Below, one piece after another: positions 9,755-17,172 of a stretch of DNA of 62,966 nt (position 1 is its first letter; every line of letters starts with the position of its first letter). Below the pieces are notes generated by a model. That model ran no database searches. It was not told the DNA's origin and worked only from the letters and a program-made list of their open reading frames with translations. The DNA comes from Spirochaetales bacterium Spiro_09 (GTDB taxonomy: Bacteria; Spirochaetota; Spirochaetia; Treponematales; Treponemataceae), in the NCBI GenBank assembly GCA_001604385.1, contig LVBK01000012.1:1-62966 (forward strand), given 5' to 3'. Made by a program: the position numbers and the translations under genes.

Positions 9755-10084
9755 TTACCCGAGAGGCAACGTTTCCATGAGGGGGCGCAAAAAATATCTC
9801 TTGTCCAGCCGTATCACCGGGGTGGCAAGGAGGGCGGGATCCTCAAGCAATTCCTCAAGCGGATCATATTCCATAAACCCGAGGCCCCGCTTGATAAACC
9901 GGGCAGAGCCCGTGTCCACCAGATTGGCAAGGCCGCAGGAAGCTGCCATATTCGACAGTTCCGTCGCCGTTAGCGGCTTTTCAGCAATATCGCGGAACTG
10001 ATAGACTATCTTCCGCTCCTTGAAGTAACGCTCGGCTCTGCGGGTTTCCTGACACTTTTTAGTACCGTATACAATAATATTCAT
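9755..10084 (-). CDS. ArsC/Spx-family thioredoxin-fold protein
   Basis: A 109-residue member of the ArsC-like family: MNIIVYGTKKCQETRRAERYF at the start, FRDIAEKPLT in the middle, and TPVIRLDKRYF near the end with the cis-Pro. It has one Cys at the active-site position and no CXXC, unlike Spx. Real arsenate reduction is not shown, since many such proteins have other roles. TATATC ends 7 nt before the ATG and there is no clear Shine-Dalgarno. It may also be the last gene of the operon above. Confidence 0.8.
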   Translation of the reverse strand: MNIIVYGTKKCQETRRAERYFKERKIVYQFRDIAEKPLTATELSNMAASCGLANLVDTGSARFIKRGLGFMEYDPLEELLEDPALLATPVIRLDKRYFLRPLMETLPLG

Positions 10085-10105
10085 GGTTCTCGATATAACA
10101 CATTT

Positions 10106-10978
10106 TCACGGAAGGGTACAGCGGAAGCCGGCATAGCCTGCAGTGCATACAGTGCCGGTTTCAGGCAGTATGCGAACCAGTTTCTCAAGTTCCGCCTCTC
10201 CCGTGCAATGACAGGGAATGGCGCGGCTCACAGTACGCAGGGTGGAAAGCGCTTCCCCAAGCCGTTCGTCCGGAAGTCCGGCAAGGTGGAAGCCTCCCAT
10301 GAAAGTATGCACGGAAGATACGCCTGACAGTGCGCGCACATGGCGGAGGGTATTTTCAGGCCCCGCATGGCAGCACCCGGTCAGAATGAACAAGCCGTCG
10401 GATAGAGGGGCGTACAGAACCAGTTCGTCACTCATGGTATCCGGTATATGTCCCTCAGCATCAGAGAAGAGAAGAGGGGAAGGAACTTCGTGGCTGGCAG
10501 TGCGCACAATGGGGGCTGAAACCCAGAAGGGCGTGCCGACAACCGGCAAGATGCCCTGAACAGGGGTAAATAAGGAAGATTCTTCCCGTTCACGCAACGC
10601 CGCGCGCGAGGAAGCAGAAAGCGAAATATCCCGAATACTGCCGGTTTTGGCGCTGAAATGCGGACGACCGATTACGGCAGAGGCATACACGCGCGCGCGG
10701 GGAGAAAGCTCCAGAACGCGCGCAAGCGCGTCGGTATGGTCGTAATGTCCGTGGGAGAGCACCACTGCGGTCAGCCGGGAAAGATCAAGGCCGAGCGCGG
10801 CGGCATTTTCAAACGCCGTCCCGCGTCCCGTGTCAAACAAGACAGCAGAGCCGCCTTGATCATGACCTTCACTCTCGCTCTTTTCTGTCCACTCGAGCAG
10901 GACAGAAAAGCCGTGTTCAGCCGCCAGAGGCGCGGCGGCACGGTTGTCCGAGAGGATGGTTGCCGTCAGTGATCGCAT
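10106..10978 (-). CDS. MBL-fold metallohydrolase
   Basis: A 290-residue metallo-beta-lactamase-fold protein. The metal-binding motif HGHYDHTD is clear, followed by downstream His residues in LTGCCHAGPENTL and FMGGFHLAG. The pattern matches the archaeal/anaerobe group annotated near dihydropterin phosphate synthase-like enzymes. It overlaps the NifX-like gene by 13 nt at the end of the MinD/NifX operon, a pairing often seen in anaerobes. The substrate is unknown. Confidence 0.88.
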   Translation of the reverse strand: MRSLTATILSDNRAAAPLAAEHGFSVLLEWTEKSESEGHDQGGSAVLFDTGRGTAFENAAALGLDLSRLTAVVLSHGHYDHTDALARVLELSPRARVYASAVIGRPHFSAKTGSIRDISLSASSRAALREREESSLFTPVQGILPVVGTPFWVSAPIVRTASHEVPSPLLFSDAEGHIPDTMSDELVLYAPLSDGLFILTGCCHAGPENTLRHVRALSGVSSVHTFMGGFHLAGLPDERLGEALSTLRTVSRAIPCHCTGEAELEKLVRILPETGTVCTAGYAGFRCTLP

Positions 10979-11304
10979 GCGTTTGCGCCGGTCGGCAGGA
11001 CGCCCGAAAGAAACTGCCCCACCAGTTTTGACGTATCGTCGCTTGCGGCGCCAACGGTAACCTTGATGCCGCGTTCGGCGAACAAGTCCCGGGCACGAAC
11101 CCCCATACCGCCGGCGATGATGTGGGTAATACCCTTTTCATTTAAAAAGCGCGGCAGGAGACCGGGTTCGTGGGGAGGAGCGTCAATCCAGCTTTTGGCG
11201 GTCACGGTTTTTCCGTCCTCGGCAATGTCAAAGACATCGAAACCGACACAGTGACCAAAATGAAGGTTCAGTTTTCCATCGATAGAAGGAAGGGCAATTT
11301 TCAT
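10966..11304 (-). CDS. NifX/DiNase_FeMo-co family protein
   Basis: A 112-residue protein of the dinitrogenase iron-molybdenum cofactor-binding family. MKIALPSIDGKLNLHFGHC opens it, and it ends in the conserved NACDH. The fold binds metal clusters. Outside nitrogen fixation its job is unclear, and no nif structural genes are seen here. AAAGGAG precedes the ATG at 11304. Its start overlaps the ATPase gene by 4 nt, and its stop the MBL gene. Confidence 0.9.
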   Translation of the reverse strand: MKIALPSIDGKLNLHFGHCVGFDVFDIAEDGKTVTAKSWIDAPPHEPGLLPRFLNEKGITHIIAGGMGVRARDLFAERGIKVTVGAASDDTSKLVGQFLSGVLPTGANACDH

Positions 11305-12257
11305 ACAAGACTCCTTTTCAATTGACATATATTCTCCCATATTGAGTGAACCGCTTCGGCAAGACGCAACGCGTCTTCCTCGCGGCACAGTCGCGCGTAT
11401 TCAATAATGCTCAAGCCCCGGATTTGGGCAGCGGTGGCGGTGGGGTTCCAGGGGAGCGTGCCCGCACACTGAATGCCATTTCTGAGACACCAGGCGCGCA
11501 TTGAGTCGGTTTGTTCCGGGTTGATGTCCGCCTTGTTGATACACACCGAAGCAGGTACACGGAAGTGACGGGCAAGGGCGGCAACCCGCTCAAGATCATG
11601 CTGGCCGGAAAGGGTCGGCTCCGTAACTATGAGCACCGCATCGGCGCCCGTAATCGAAGCGATGACCGGACAACCGGTTCCGGGGGAACCGTCGACAAGA
11701 ATCAATTCGGCATTAGTTTCCCGGGCAATGCGCTTGGCGTTTTGACGGACCGTGGTGACCAGTTTTCCCGAGTTCTCGGCCCGGGGGTCGAGCGCGGCAT
11801 GAACCAGTGGGCCGAAACGGGAGTCGCTGACATACCAGTCTCCGCACCGCCGGGGTTCAAAGCGAAAAAGCGATTCAGGGCAACAGTGTACGCACACGCC
11901 GCAGCCTTCACAGGAGAGGGGATCATAGCGAATGCCTTCCGCACTGTGCCTGATTGCCCCAAAACGGCACAGTTCCACGCAAGTGGTCGCGAGGTCATGG
12001 TCAAGGGACGCACTCTGATAGCGATTGGACGGACCGGTATGCACCAGCCTGTCTTGAGCAATTGCGGCAATTTTGCCCGAAATAAACTCGTTTTTTTCAG
12101 TGGATACCGGTCGAAAAATCAAGTGAAGGTCCGCGGCGTCAACATCGCAATCAGCGAATACGGCACGGCCCTGTTCGCTTGCCAATGTCGCAATTGCCGC
12201 GGTCAAGCTTGTTTTACCGGTTCCGCCCTTACCGCTGATGCATACTATTTCTTTCAT
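11301..12257 (-). CDS. MinD/Mrp-like ATPase with ferredoxin domain (copy 1)
   Basis: A 318-residue P-loop ATPase with deviant Walker A SGKGGTGKTS at the N-terminus and an inserted ferredoxin segment near residues 90-125, including CEGCGVCVHCCPES. LVDGSPGTGCP is the Walker B-like region. Such paired proteins are thought to insert or carry iron-sulfur clusters. It overlaps the second copy by 4 nt and the NifX-like gene by 4 nt, so all are translated as a unit. Confidence 0.92.
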   Translation of the reverse strand: MKEIVCISGKGGTGKTSLTAAIATLASEQGRAVFADCDVDAADLHLIFRPVSTEKNEFISGKIAAIAQDRLVHTGPSNRYQSASLDHDLATTCVELCRFGAIRHSAEGIRYDPLSCEGCGVCVHCCPESLFRFEPRRCGDWYVSDSRFGPLVHAALDPRAENSGKLVTTVRQNAKRIARETNAELILVDGSPGTGCPVIASITGADAVLIVTEPTLSGQHDLERVAALARHFRVPASVCINKADINPEQTDSMRAWCLRNGIQCAGTLPWNPTATAAQIRGLSIIEYARLCREEDALRLAEAVHSIWENICQLKRSLV

Positions 12258-13144
12258 GCGGGCGTCCTCCCGGACAGTTTTTTACACGCTTCGAAAAGGG
12301 CAACAAATTGTTCCCGGTATTCACGGCGGGCATCCACTAACGGAATTCCCCGCGAATAGGCTTCGGCAATGAGGCGGTCTTCCGGGATGCTCAACAAAAG
12401 AGGGATCTGTTCGGCTTCACAATAGCGCACCACCCGGTCGTCGCCCGAATCGCTGCGATTGATTACCACGCCGAAGGGAATGCCCATTTTCCGGACGGTC
12501 TCTACCGCAAGGGTAAGGTCATGCAAGCCGAAGGGAGTTGGTTCAGTCACCAGAACGACACAGTCCGCGTCACTGACGGTTGTCGTCATGGGACAGGAGG
12601 TTCCGGGCGGAGAGTCAAGAATGATGAGAGATTCCGGGCAGGGGAATTCTTTCAACCAGCGTTCGCCGCACTCCGTAACTGCGCGTATGACCGGCGGAGA
12701 CATGGCCTTTCCGATATCCAGAAGGCCCTTGGCAAAATACAGCGGGGAAGCCCCGCCTGAACGCGGTATACGCCCTTCTTCGATACTTCCTATTTTATGA
12801 GGCGCTTCCCGTATAGCCTGATGCGGACATACGCGGGCACAGAGCCCGCAGGAATGGCATAACTCGTTAAAAACCATTACCGATGATCCAATGCACACAA
12901 TTGCGTTGAATTCGCATAATCGGGCGCATGCGCCACAGGCGGTACAAAGGGCAGTGTCGATAACCGGAACCAGACTTGTCACATCATGAGTTGAACGATC
13001 GATCACTGAAAGAAAAAGATCGGCGTTCGGCTCCTCGACATCGCAATCCAGGAGTGCGGTCGATCCGGGTACAGAAAGGGCAAGCGAAACGGAGAGGGTT
13101 GTCTTTCCTGTCCCGCCCTTGCCCGAAGCAATAGCGATTATCAT
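12254..13144 (-). CDS. MinD/Mrp-like ATPase with ferredoxin domain (copy 2)
   Basis: A 296-residue homologue of the next gene. Walker A is SGKGGTGKTTL, and two 4Fe-4S motifs are intact: CTACGACARLCEFNA and CHSCGLCARVCPHQA, with LDSPPGTSCP after them. It carries eight cluster-binding Cys, while copy 1 has a less regular first motif. The pair probably forms a heterodimer. GGAGAG lies ahead of the start. It overlaps the upstream NifX gene by 4 nt. Confidence 0.92.
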   Translation of the reverse strand: MIIAIASGKGGTGKTTLSVSLALSVPGSTALLDCDVEEPNADLFLSVIDRSTHDVTSLVPVIDTALCTACGACARLCEFNAIVCIGSSVMVFNELCHSCGLCARVCPHQAIREAPHKIGSIEEGRIPRSGGASPLYFAKGLLDIGKAMSPPVIRAVTECGERWLKEFPCPESLIILDSPPGTSCPMTTTVSDADCVVLVTEPTPFGLHDLTLAVETVRKMGIPFGVVINRSDSGDDRVVRYCEAEQIPLLLSIPEDRLIAEAYSRGIPLVDARREYREQFVALFEACKKLSGRTPA

Positions 13145-13503
13145 ATCCAGTGACTCTCCACATCGGCAGCGCCCGATTTTTCAAGCGATCCGTGTTTCCA
13201 GGCTTTTAAGGCCTCTCTGACTGTCGCATTGGAGGACAAATAGACATCGATGCCCGCCGCCTGTAAAACCGCAAAGGCCTTTGGACCGGTATGACCGGTA
13301 ATGAGAGCGGCCACTCCAGCGTTCACCACATGCTGAGCCGATTGAATTCCCGCACCCTGGGCAGCATTCAGATTCTGAGTATTATCAATAAGGGTATAGG
13401 TCTCTGTATCGGTGTCAAATACCAAAAAAGCGGCAGCGCGCCCAAAACGCTGATCCAACGGGGATTCTAAATTATCTCCCGAGGTGGTAAATGCAATTTT
13501 CAT
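13141..13503 (-). CDS. NifX/DiNase_FeMo-co family protein
   Basis: A 120-residue protein beginning MKIAFTTSGDNLESPLDQRFGRA, the usual start of the family, then ALITGHTGPKAFAVLQAAGI. I set the start at 13503 because AAAGGAAG precedes it and the family begins there. The upstream in-frame extension has no homology. Second of three NifX-like proteins in this operon; the C-terminus lacks the Cys-rich tail seen in the third. Confidence 0.9.
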   Translation of the reverse strand: MKIAFTTSGDNLESPLDQRFGRAAAFLVFDTDTETYTLIDNTQNLNAAQGAGIQSAQHVVNAGVAALITGHTGPKAFAVLQAAGIDVYLSSNATVREALKAWKHGSLEKSGAADVESHWI

Positions 13504-13546
13504 GTTTCTTCCTTTATAAAAAGTTAGTATCCTGTGACTCTCCCGG

Positions 13547-13945
13547 TTACGTCCTTGAAGTACGTTCGTTCGTGCCGGACAACACACGGTATCCCCGGCG
13601 GCGGCAACGGCGTCGGGGGCAACCGCAGCCAGGCATGGAAAACCTCGTTGATAAAAGCCGGCCATCCCGCCATGCCTCAACAACCTGGTCAACGGGACCT
13701 GCGATAAATGAAACGATCTCTATTCCGCGACGGGCAATTTCTTCCTCATAGTCAGAAGAAATAGCGCCGCAGACAAGAATCGTTACATCCCTTGCAACCA
13801 GATACTCGGCGCGGGAAATGGCATCGAGTGCAGGAAAAGACTCCGCGCAGGACGGTTTCTGTTCCGGATCGACAAACATCACCCGTTCGCTCGCGTCAAA
13901 AACCGGCGCTACCCGGCCGTTCCATATCGTAATGGCTGCTTTCAT
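13547..13945 (-). CDS. NifX/DiNase_FeMo-co family protein with Cys/Arg-rich tail
   Basis: A 132-residue protein starting MKAAITIWNGRVAPVFDAS and ending in a tail containing MPGCGCPRRRCRRRG, a variant of the Cys-Arg tail known in this group. It is the first gene of the minus-strand operon running to 9755 or so. There is no Shine-Dalgarno. The sigma-54 promoter at 13957-13972 would start transcription at or one base before this ATG, so the mRNA should be leaderless. Confidence 0.88.
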   Translation of the reverse strand: MKAAITIWNGRVAPVFDASERVMFVDPEQKPSCAESFPALDAISRAEYLVARDVTILVCGAISSDYEEEIARRGIEIVSFIAGPVDQVVEAWRDGRLLSTRFSMPGCGCPRRRCRRRGYRVLSGTNERTSRT

Positions 13946-13956
13946 ACAAGATATCA

Positions 13957-13972
13957 AGCAAGTACCGTGCCA
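13957..13972 (-). promoter_or_regulatory. Sigma-54 promoter of the NifX/MinD operon
   Basis: On the minus strand the sequence reads TGGCACG, four bases, TTGCT, a perfect match to the -24/-12 consensus. The predicted start site (about 13946) abuts the ATG at 13945. Transcription would need an AAA+ activator, and one is encoded at 18028-19404. Confidence 0.85.
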
Positions 13973-14024
13973 ACATTATAGTGTCCGTAATTCAGAGTAA
14001 TGGATCGATCCGGGAAATAAAGAC

Positions 14025-14071
14025 ATTGCAATAATGCACTAAATTGCAGCCATTACATTGCATAATTGCAC
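14025..14071. promoter_or_regulatory. Paired upstream sites for a sigma-54 activator (putative)
   Basis: ATTGCAATAATGCAC (14025-14039) and ATTGCATAATTGCAC (14057-14071) agree at 12 of 15 positions and are 32 bp apart, about three helical turns. Each is a rough palindrome around TGCA. They lie 80-125 bp upstream of the sigma-54 start site, the usual place for an enhancer, and also just upstream of the divergent gene at 14120. Confidence 0.6.
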
Positions 14072-14083
14072 TATCGCTGCCTA

Positions 14084-14112
14084 TTGCCGCATCATAAAAA
14101 ATGCGGTATACC
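14084..14112 (+). promoter_or_regulatory. Promoter predicting a leaderless mRNA
   Basis: TTGCCG (14084-14089), a 17-bp spacer and TATACC (14107-14112). The ATG at 14120 follows after exactly 7 nt. A small inverted repeat, CCGCAT and ATGCGG, lies in the spacer. Confidence 0.5.
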
Positions 14113-14119
14113 GGCGTGC

Positions 14120-14575
14120 ATGACACATTCTGATCGTGCTCTTAAATTCTTTTTTTCAGGATATAATTGTGCACAGGCAACCGCAGCGGCCTTTGCGGAA
14201 GAGATCGACATACCGGTCGAAGATATAGTTCGCATGATGGCGGGTTTTGGTGGAGGCATTGGAGGCTTGCGGGAAACATGCGGTGCCGTCAGTGCGATGG
14301 TTTTTGTCACAGGGAACCTTTTCGGACATTATGATCCGCTCGATAATAACGCGAAAAAAAACCTTTATGATCTGGTGAAAGACGTTAACCGGGAATTTAC
14401 GGAAAGGTTCGGGACAACATGCTGCCGCGAATTACTGCAGAAAGCAGGAACCATCCCTAAACCGGATCCCTCGGAGCGCAATGCGGAATATTACGCAAAA
14501 CGGCCCTGCGCACACTTTGTGGGTGCAGCAGCGGACATTGTCGCAAACCGGTTGCGTATACACATGGAAAACTAA
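14120..14575 (+). CDS. C_GCAxxG_C_C family redox protein
   Basis: A 151-residue protein with the defining pattern of the family: SGYNCAQ, then GGLRETCGAVSAM (the GCAxxG variant), a CC pair in TTCCREL, and a final Cys in RPCAHFVGAA. These conserved Cys suggest redox or metal binding; the exact role is unknown. The ATG at 14120 has no Shine-Dalgarno but has TATACC 7 nt upstream. Longer in-frame starts would lie inside the promoter. Divergent from the NifX/MinD operon and probably co-regulated. Confidence 0.88.
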   Translation: MTHSDRALKFFFSGYNCAQATAAAFAEEIDIPVEDIVRMMAGFGGGIGGLRETCGAVSAMVFVTGNLFGHYDPLDNNAKKNLYDLVKDVNREFTERFGTTCCRELLQKAGTIPKPDPSERNAEYYAKRPCAHFVGAAADIVANRLRIHMEN

Positions 14576-14616
14576 GAAAGTAGCGCAGTCCGGAGAAACG
14601 AACCTTTCACGTCCAT

Positions 14617-14868
14617 TTACTTGCAGACAGTGCGTTTATTTGTGGGTGACTGCGCGGTCTTTTCAAGCTGGTCGGCACGCGACCATTCACCGGGAAAGAG
14701 GTCGGAAGGGACAGCTGCACTGCCGCGGCTTTTGTATATTCGGTAGCGTGCGCATTCTTCAAAATGACCATGACAATACTGATGTTTCATCAATTCGCTC
14801 GAAGCGGGTTTATTCGCCATTTTATCATTAAAAAACGGACAGTTCTCTAGACATTCACAATCAAGCAT
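14617..14868 (-). CDS. Small conserved Cys-rich protein
   Basis: An 83-residue protein: MLDCECLENCPFFNDKM, then a short linker, KHQYCHGHFEECARYRIYK and VPSDLFPGEW. The CxxCPFFNDKM...YC...CARY pattern recurs in small uncharacterised proteins of many anaerobes as far as I recall, so I call it a real gene despite its size. The four to five conserved Cys suggest metal or cluster binding. GGGAG precedes the ATG, and a promoter is visible at 14917-14945. It converges with the gene at 14120. Confidence 0.75.
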   Translation of the reverse strand: MLDCECLENCPFFNDKMANKPASSELMKHQYCHGHFEECARYRIYKSRGSAAVPSDLFPGEWSRADQLEKTAQSPTNKRTVCK

Positions 14869-14916
14869 ACTTTTACTCCCAAAACCGAACAGGAAATCTA
14901 TGATTCGGGCAATTCA

Positions 14917-14945
14917 ATTATACCAAAAAGAGTTTTTCCGGGCAA
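14917..14945 (-). promoter_or_regulatory. Promoter of the small Cys-rich protein gene
   Basis: TTGCCC (14940-14945), a 17-bp spacer and TATAAT (14917-14922) on the minus strand, divergent from the adjacent sigma-54 promoter. Confidence 0.65.
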
Positions 14946-14956
14946 TGATCATCGGA

Positions 14957-14972
14957 TGGCACGCTTTTTGCT
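14957..14972 (+). promoter_or_regulatory. Sigma-54 promoter of the DUF5320-like gene
   Basis: TGGCACG, four bases, TTGCT: a perfect -24/-12 element. Transcription should start near 14984, so the 23-bp foldback at 14994-15045 would lie in the 5' leader of the small gene at 15073. Confidence 0.85.
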
Positions 14973-14993
14973 CCCAAACCGGTACAATGCTGA

Positions 14994-15045
14994 TACTGCT
15001 ATCAATATTGTTGAAACCATCATTTCAACAATATTGATAGCAGTA
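14994..15045. repeat. Perfect 23-bp foldback made of two dispersed-repeat units
   Basis: Two head-to-head units, 14994-15016 and 15023-15045, pair perfectly over 23 bp around a 6-nt loop (CCATCA). Each contains the core CTGCTATCAATATTG followed by TTGAAA, found again at four other places in the window. In RNA this would be a very stable hairpin. There is no T-run, so it is not an ordinary terminator. Confidence 0.9.
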
Positions 15046-15072
15046 AGAACAAACTACACAAGGAGGCACAGT

Positions 15073-15315
15073 ATGCCAAATGGAAATGGACAAGGACCCC
15101 GAGGGGGCGGACCGGGCAGGGGCGTAGGTTATTGCAATGGATATGATCGCCCCGGACATGCGAACGATCTCGTCGGTTTTTGCAGACGTGTGAGAGGATG
15201 CGGATACGGGCGAAGAGCCGATCGCAGAGCGGGTATGCCAGGGGGCCGGGGTGCGGGTTTCGGATACGGAAACCGATTCAGGGCCGGAACAAATGATACT
15301 TCCGATTCACAGTAA
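15073..15315 (+). CDS. DUF5320-like small Gly/Arg-rich protein
   Basis: An 80-residue protein: MPNGNGQGPRGGGPGRGVGY, CNGYDRPGH, then a Cys/Gly/Arg-rich middle and GFGYGNRF. The opening pattern (Gly-Pro-rich, GRGxGYC) is that of DUF5320 proteins, which commonly sit beside NifX and MinD-like genes. AGGAGG is 6 nt before the ATG. Its expression should depend on the sigma-54 promoter at 14957, tying it to the neighbouring cluster. The function is unknown. Confidence 0.8.
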   Translation: MPNGNGQGPRGGGPGRGVGYCNGYDRPGHANDLVGFCRRVRGCGYGRRADRRAGMPGGRGAGFGYGNRFRAGTNDTSDSQ

Positions 15316-15330
15316 CGAACCATATACCGA

Positions 15331-15355
15331 CTGCTATCAACAATATTGATAGCAG
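15331..15355. repeat. Dispersed 25-bp palindromic repeat (complete unit)
   Basis: CTGCTATCAA, a 5-nt centre, then TTGATAGCAG: 10-bp perfect arms. This is the most complete copy of the repeat family. It lies between two convergent genes, 15 nt after the DUF5320-like stop and 9 nt after the DegV-fusion stop. Confidence 0.9.
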
Positions 15356-15364
15356 CAGGTATAC

Positions 15365-17155
15365 TCAAATCCAGGCCACCGCAAGGGCTCCCACGCCCGC
15401 ATGAATGCCGACAATAGGCGAGATTTCCATAATGTATTCGCACGGGCGACCCAACTCCTGCTCAAGAGCTTTCGCCCACTTCTCGGCGCGTTCAGGTGAC
15501 GCGGCATGAACCACCGCATAGCGGCCAAGATGACCCTTCTCTTTCGAAATTGCGGAGCTTATTTTTTTCAGGCTGCCCCCCTGACTGAACGAGGCGCCGA
15601 AGGCAACGCCCTTGCCGTCACTGTCAAGGCTGATAATCGGTTTCAGATGGGTAAGGGCGGCGATTGCTCCCTTGACTGCGCTTATTCTTCCGCCCCGCAC
15701 CATGTATTTGAACGTGGCAACACTGACCAGGATGCGTGAACCTTTTATTCGTTCTTCGGTGCGCGTTACAATATCGTCATGCGACATTCCGGTGGCAGCA
15801 TCCTCGGCGGCGGCAAGGACGACAAGACCCTGCGCGGCCGAATTCAGTTTACTGTCGACAACGGTAAACGAGCACGTGGGTGTCTGGGCCTTTGCGGCGG
15901 CATTTTTCATAACCTGCCAGGTTCCGCTCAATACCCGCCCGACCGGAATGGCGATAACGGACTCATAATGGGTGGAAAGCCAGGAAAACACCTGTTCAAC
16001 GCGAACGGGATCGGGAATGGAACTGCTTGGGAATTCCTCACGGCTGTCAAGCCAGGGATAAAAGGTTTTCGTATCGATTGACAGACGATCCAGATATTCA
16101 TCCTGTCCCCACAAAATCTTCAGGGGAATAACATGAATTTGCAGACGATCAATCAGTTCCTGCGGTATATCCGCAATCGAGTCAGTGACAATCGCAATTT
16201 TTGCTACCGGATGGTGGACTGCATTGTATTGGTGAACCATATCGTCAATCTTCTGTTCTATGATCCGCCCATGTGGACCCAATCCCGCAAATAGCCGTGC
16301 GGGTTCATTGGTGTGAATGTGGATTTTTACCTTGTCCCTGCCACCGGTAATAATGAGCGAGTCACCGAAGGGAGCAAGTTCCTTCCGCAATGAGGTCAAA
16401 TCCGTTCCATCAGGATTCAATAACAACGCTTCAGTACAATACCGGAATGGAATTTCCCCGGAGGTTTCGGGAAGGTCGTGTTCGGCTGAAGCGGTATCCT
16501 CAAAACCGACCGTAAAGGGCTTGCGTTGCCAGCTTACGCGACCGGTTAACAGCATGCGGGTAACGCCTTCAATAAACGAAACAAAGCCCGACGCCCCCGC
16601 GTCAACCACATTTGCCTTTTTAAGAACATCGAGCTGATTTTTGGTGTTTTCGAGCGCCTTTTGAGCGGCTGCCAGGCTTTGCGCAAAATGTTCTTTCAAA
16701 TCGCCGCCCGCTTTTACCAGGCGGCTGAATTCGGAAGACCAGGCGCTCATAACGGTCAGAAGGGTTCCCTCGCGGGGATCCTCGAGAGCGCTCCGCGTTC
16801 CCTCCGCGGCCCGGACAAGAGCGTCTCCCAGCTCGGGAGCCGTAATAGTGTCAGACTTCGGACATTCCTTTGCCAGCCCGTTAATAAATTGGGCAAGAAT
16901 TATTCCCGAATTACCCCGGGCCGCGGACAGGGAGCGATCGGCCAGGTACGAAAGGGTTTTTGCCGCAGAACGGCTGACGCGGGGAAGCTGCAGTGTGGAA
17001 TACATTGTCGCCACCATATTGCTTCCGGTATCGCCATCGGCTACCGGAAATACATTTATATCGTTCAGGTGCTTTCTTTCTTTCAACAGGTACTCATACC
17101 CTGAAAGAAAACTGTGATACAGATGGTAACCGTTAATGGTAAGTGCGTCGGGCAT
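15365..17155 (-). CDS. DAK2-DegV fusion (FakA-FakB-like fatty acid kinase)
   Basis: A 596-residue cytoplasmic protein. Residues 1-200 form a DhaL/DAK2-type kinase domain: INVFPVADGDTGSNM with the Mg-ATP Asp residues, and AARGNSGIILAQF. A middle FakA-like part follows. Residues about 310-596 are a DegV domain (KIAIVTDSIADIP, SSSIPDP), which binds fatty acids in FakB proteins. In Firmicutes the two are separate subunits; here they are fused. GGAGGACACT sets the ATG at 17155. The downstream border is a copy of the palindromic repeat. Confidence 0.9.
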   Translation of the reverse strand: MPDALTINGYHLYHSFLSGYEYLLKERKHLNDINVFPVADGDTGSNMVATMYSTLQLPRVSRSAAKTLSYLADRSLSAARGNSGIILAQFINGLAKECPKSDTITAPELGDALVRAAEGTRSALEDPREGTLLTVMSAWSSEFSRLVKAGGDLKEHFAQSLAAAQKALENTKNQLDVLKKANVVDAGASGFVSFIEGVTRMLLTGRVSWQRKPFTVGFEDTASAEHDLPETSGEIPFRYCTEALLLNPDGTDLTSLRKELAPFGDSLIITGGRDKVKIHIHTNEPARLFAGLGPHGRIIEQKIDDMVHQYNAVHHPVAKIAIVTDSIADIPQELIDRLQIHVIPLKILWGQDEYLDRLSIDTKTFYPWLDSREEFPSSSIPDPVRVEQVFSWLSTHYESVIAIPVGRVLSGTWQVMKNAAAKAQTPTCSFTVVDSKLNSAAQGLVVLAAAEDAATGMSHDDIVTRTEERIKGSRILVSVATFKYMVRGGRISAVKGAIAALTHLKPIISLDSDGKGVAFGASFSQGGSLKKISSAISKEKGHLGRYAVVHAASPERAEKWAKALEQELGRPCEYIMEISPIVGIHAGVGALAVAWI

Positions 17156-17172
17156 AGTGTCCTCCGTTTTCT

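Noticed and set aside
10966..14575. Nitrogen-fixation genes
   Set aside because: NifX-like proteins alone do not imply nitrogenase; no nifHDK, nifE, nifN or nifB is in the window.
14994..15355. Integron attC sites or CRISPR repeats
   Set aside because: Units are only about 25 bp, occur in both orientations, lack regular spacers, and the GTTGAAA end does not fit the attC core; no integrase or cas gene is present.
15331..15355. Ordinary intrinsic terminator between convergent genes
   Set aside because: No T-run follows on either strand, and the same sequence occurs at other sites including inside a coding end.
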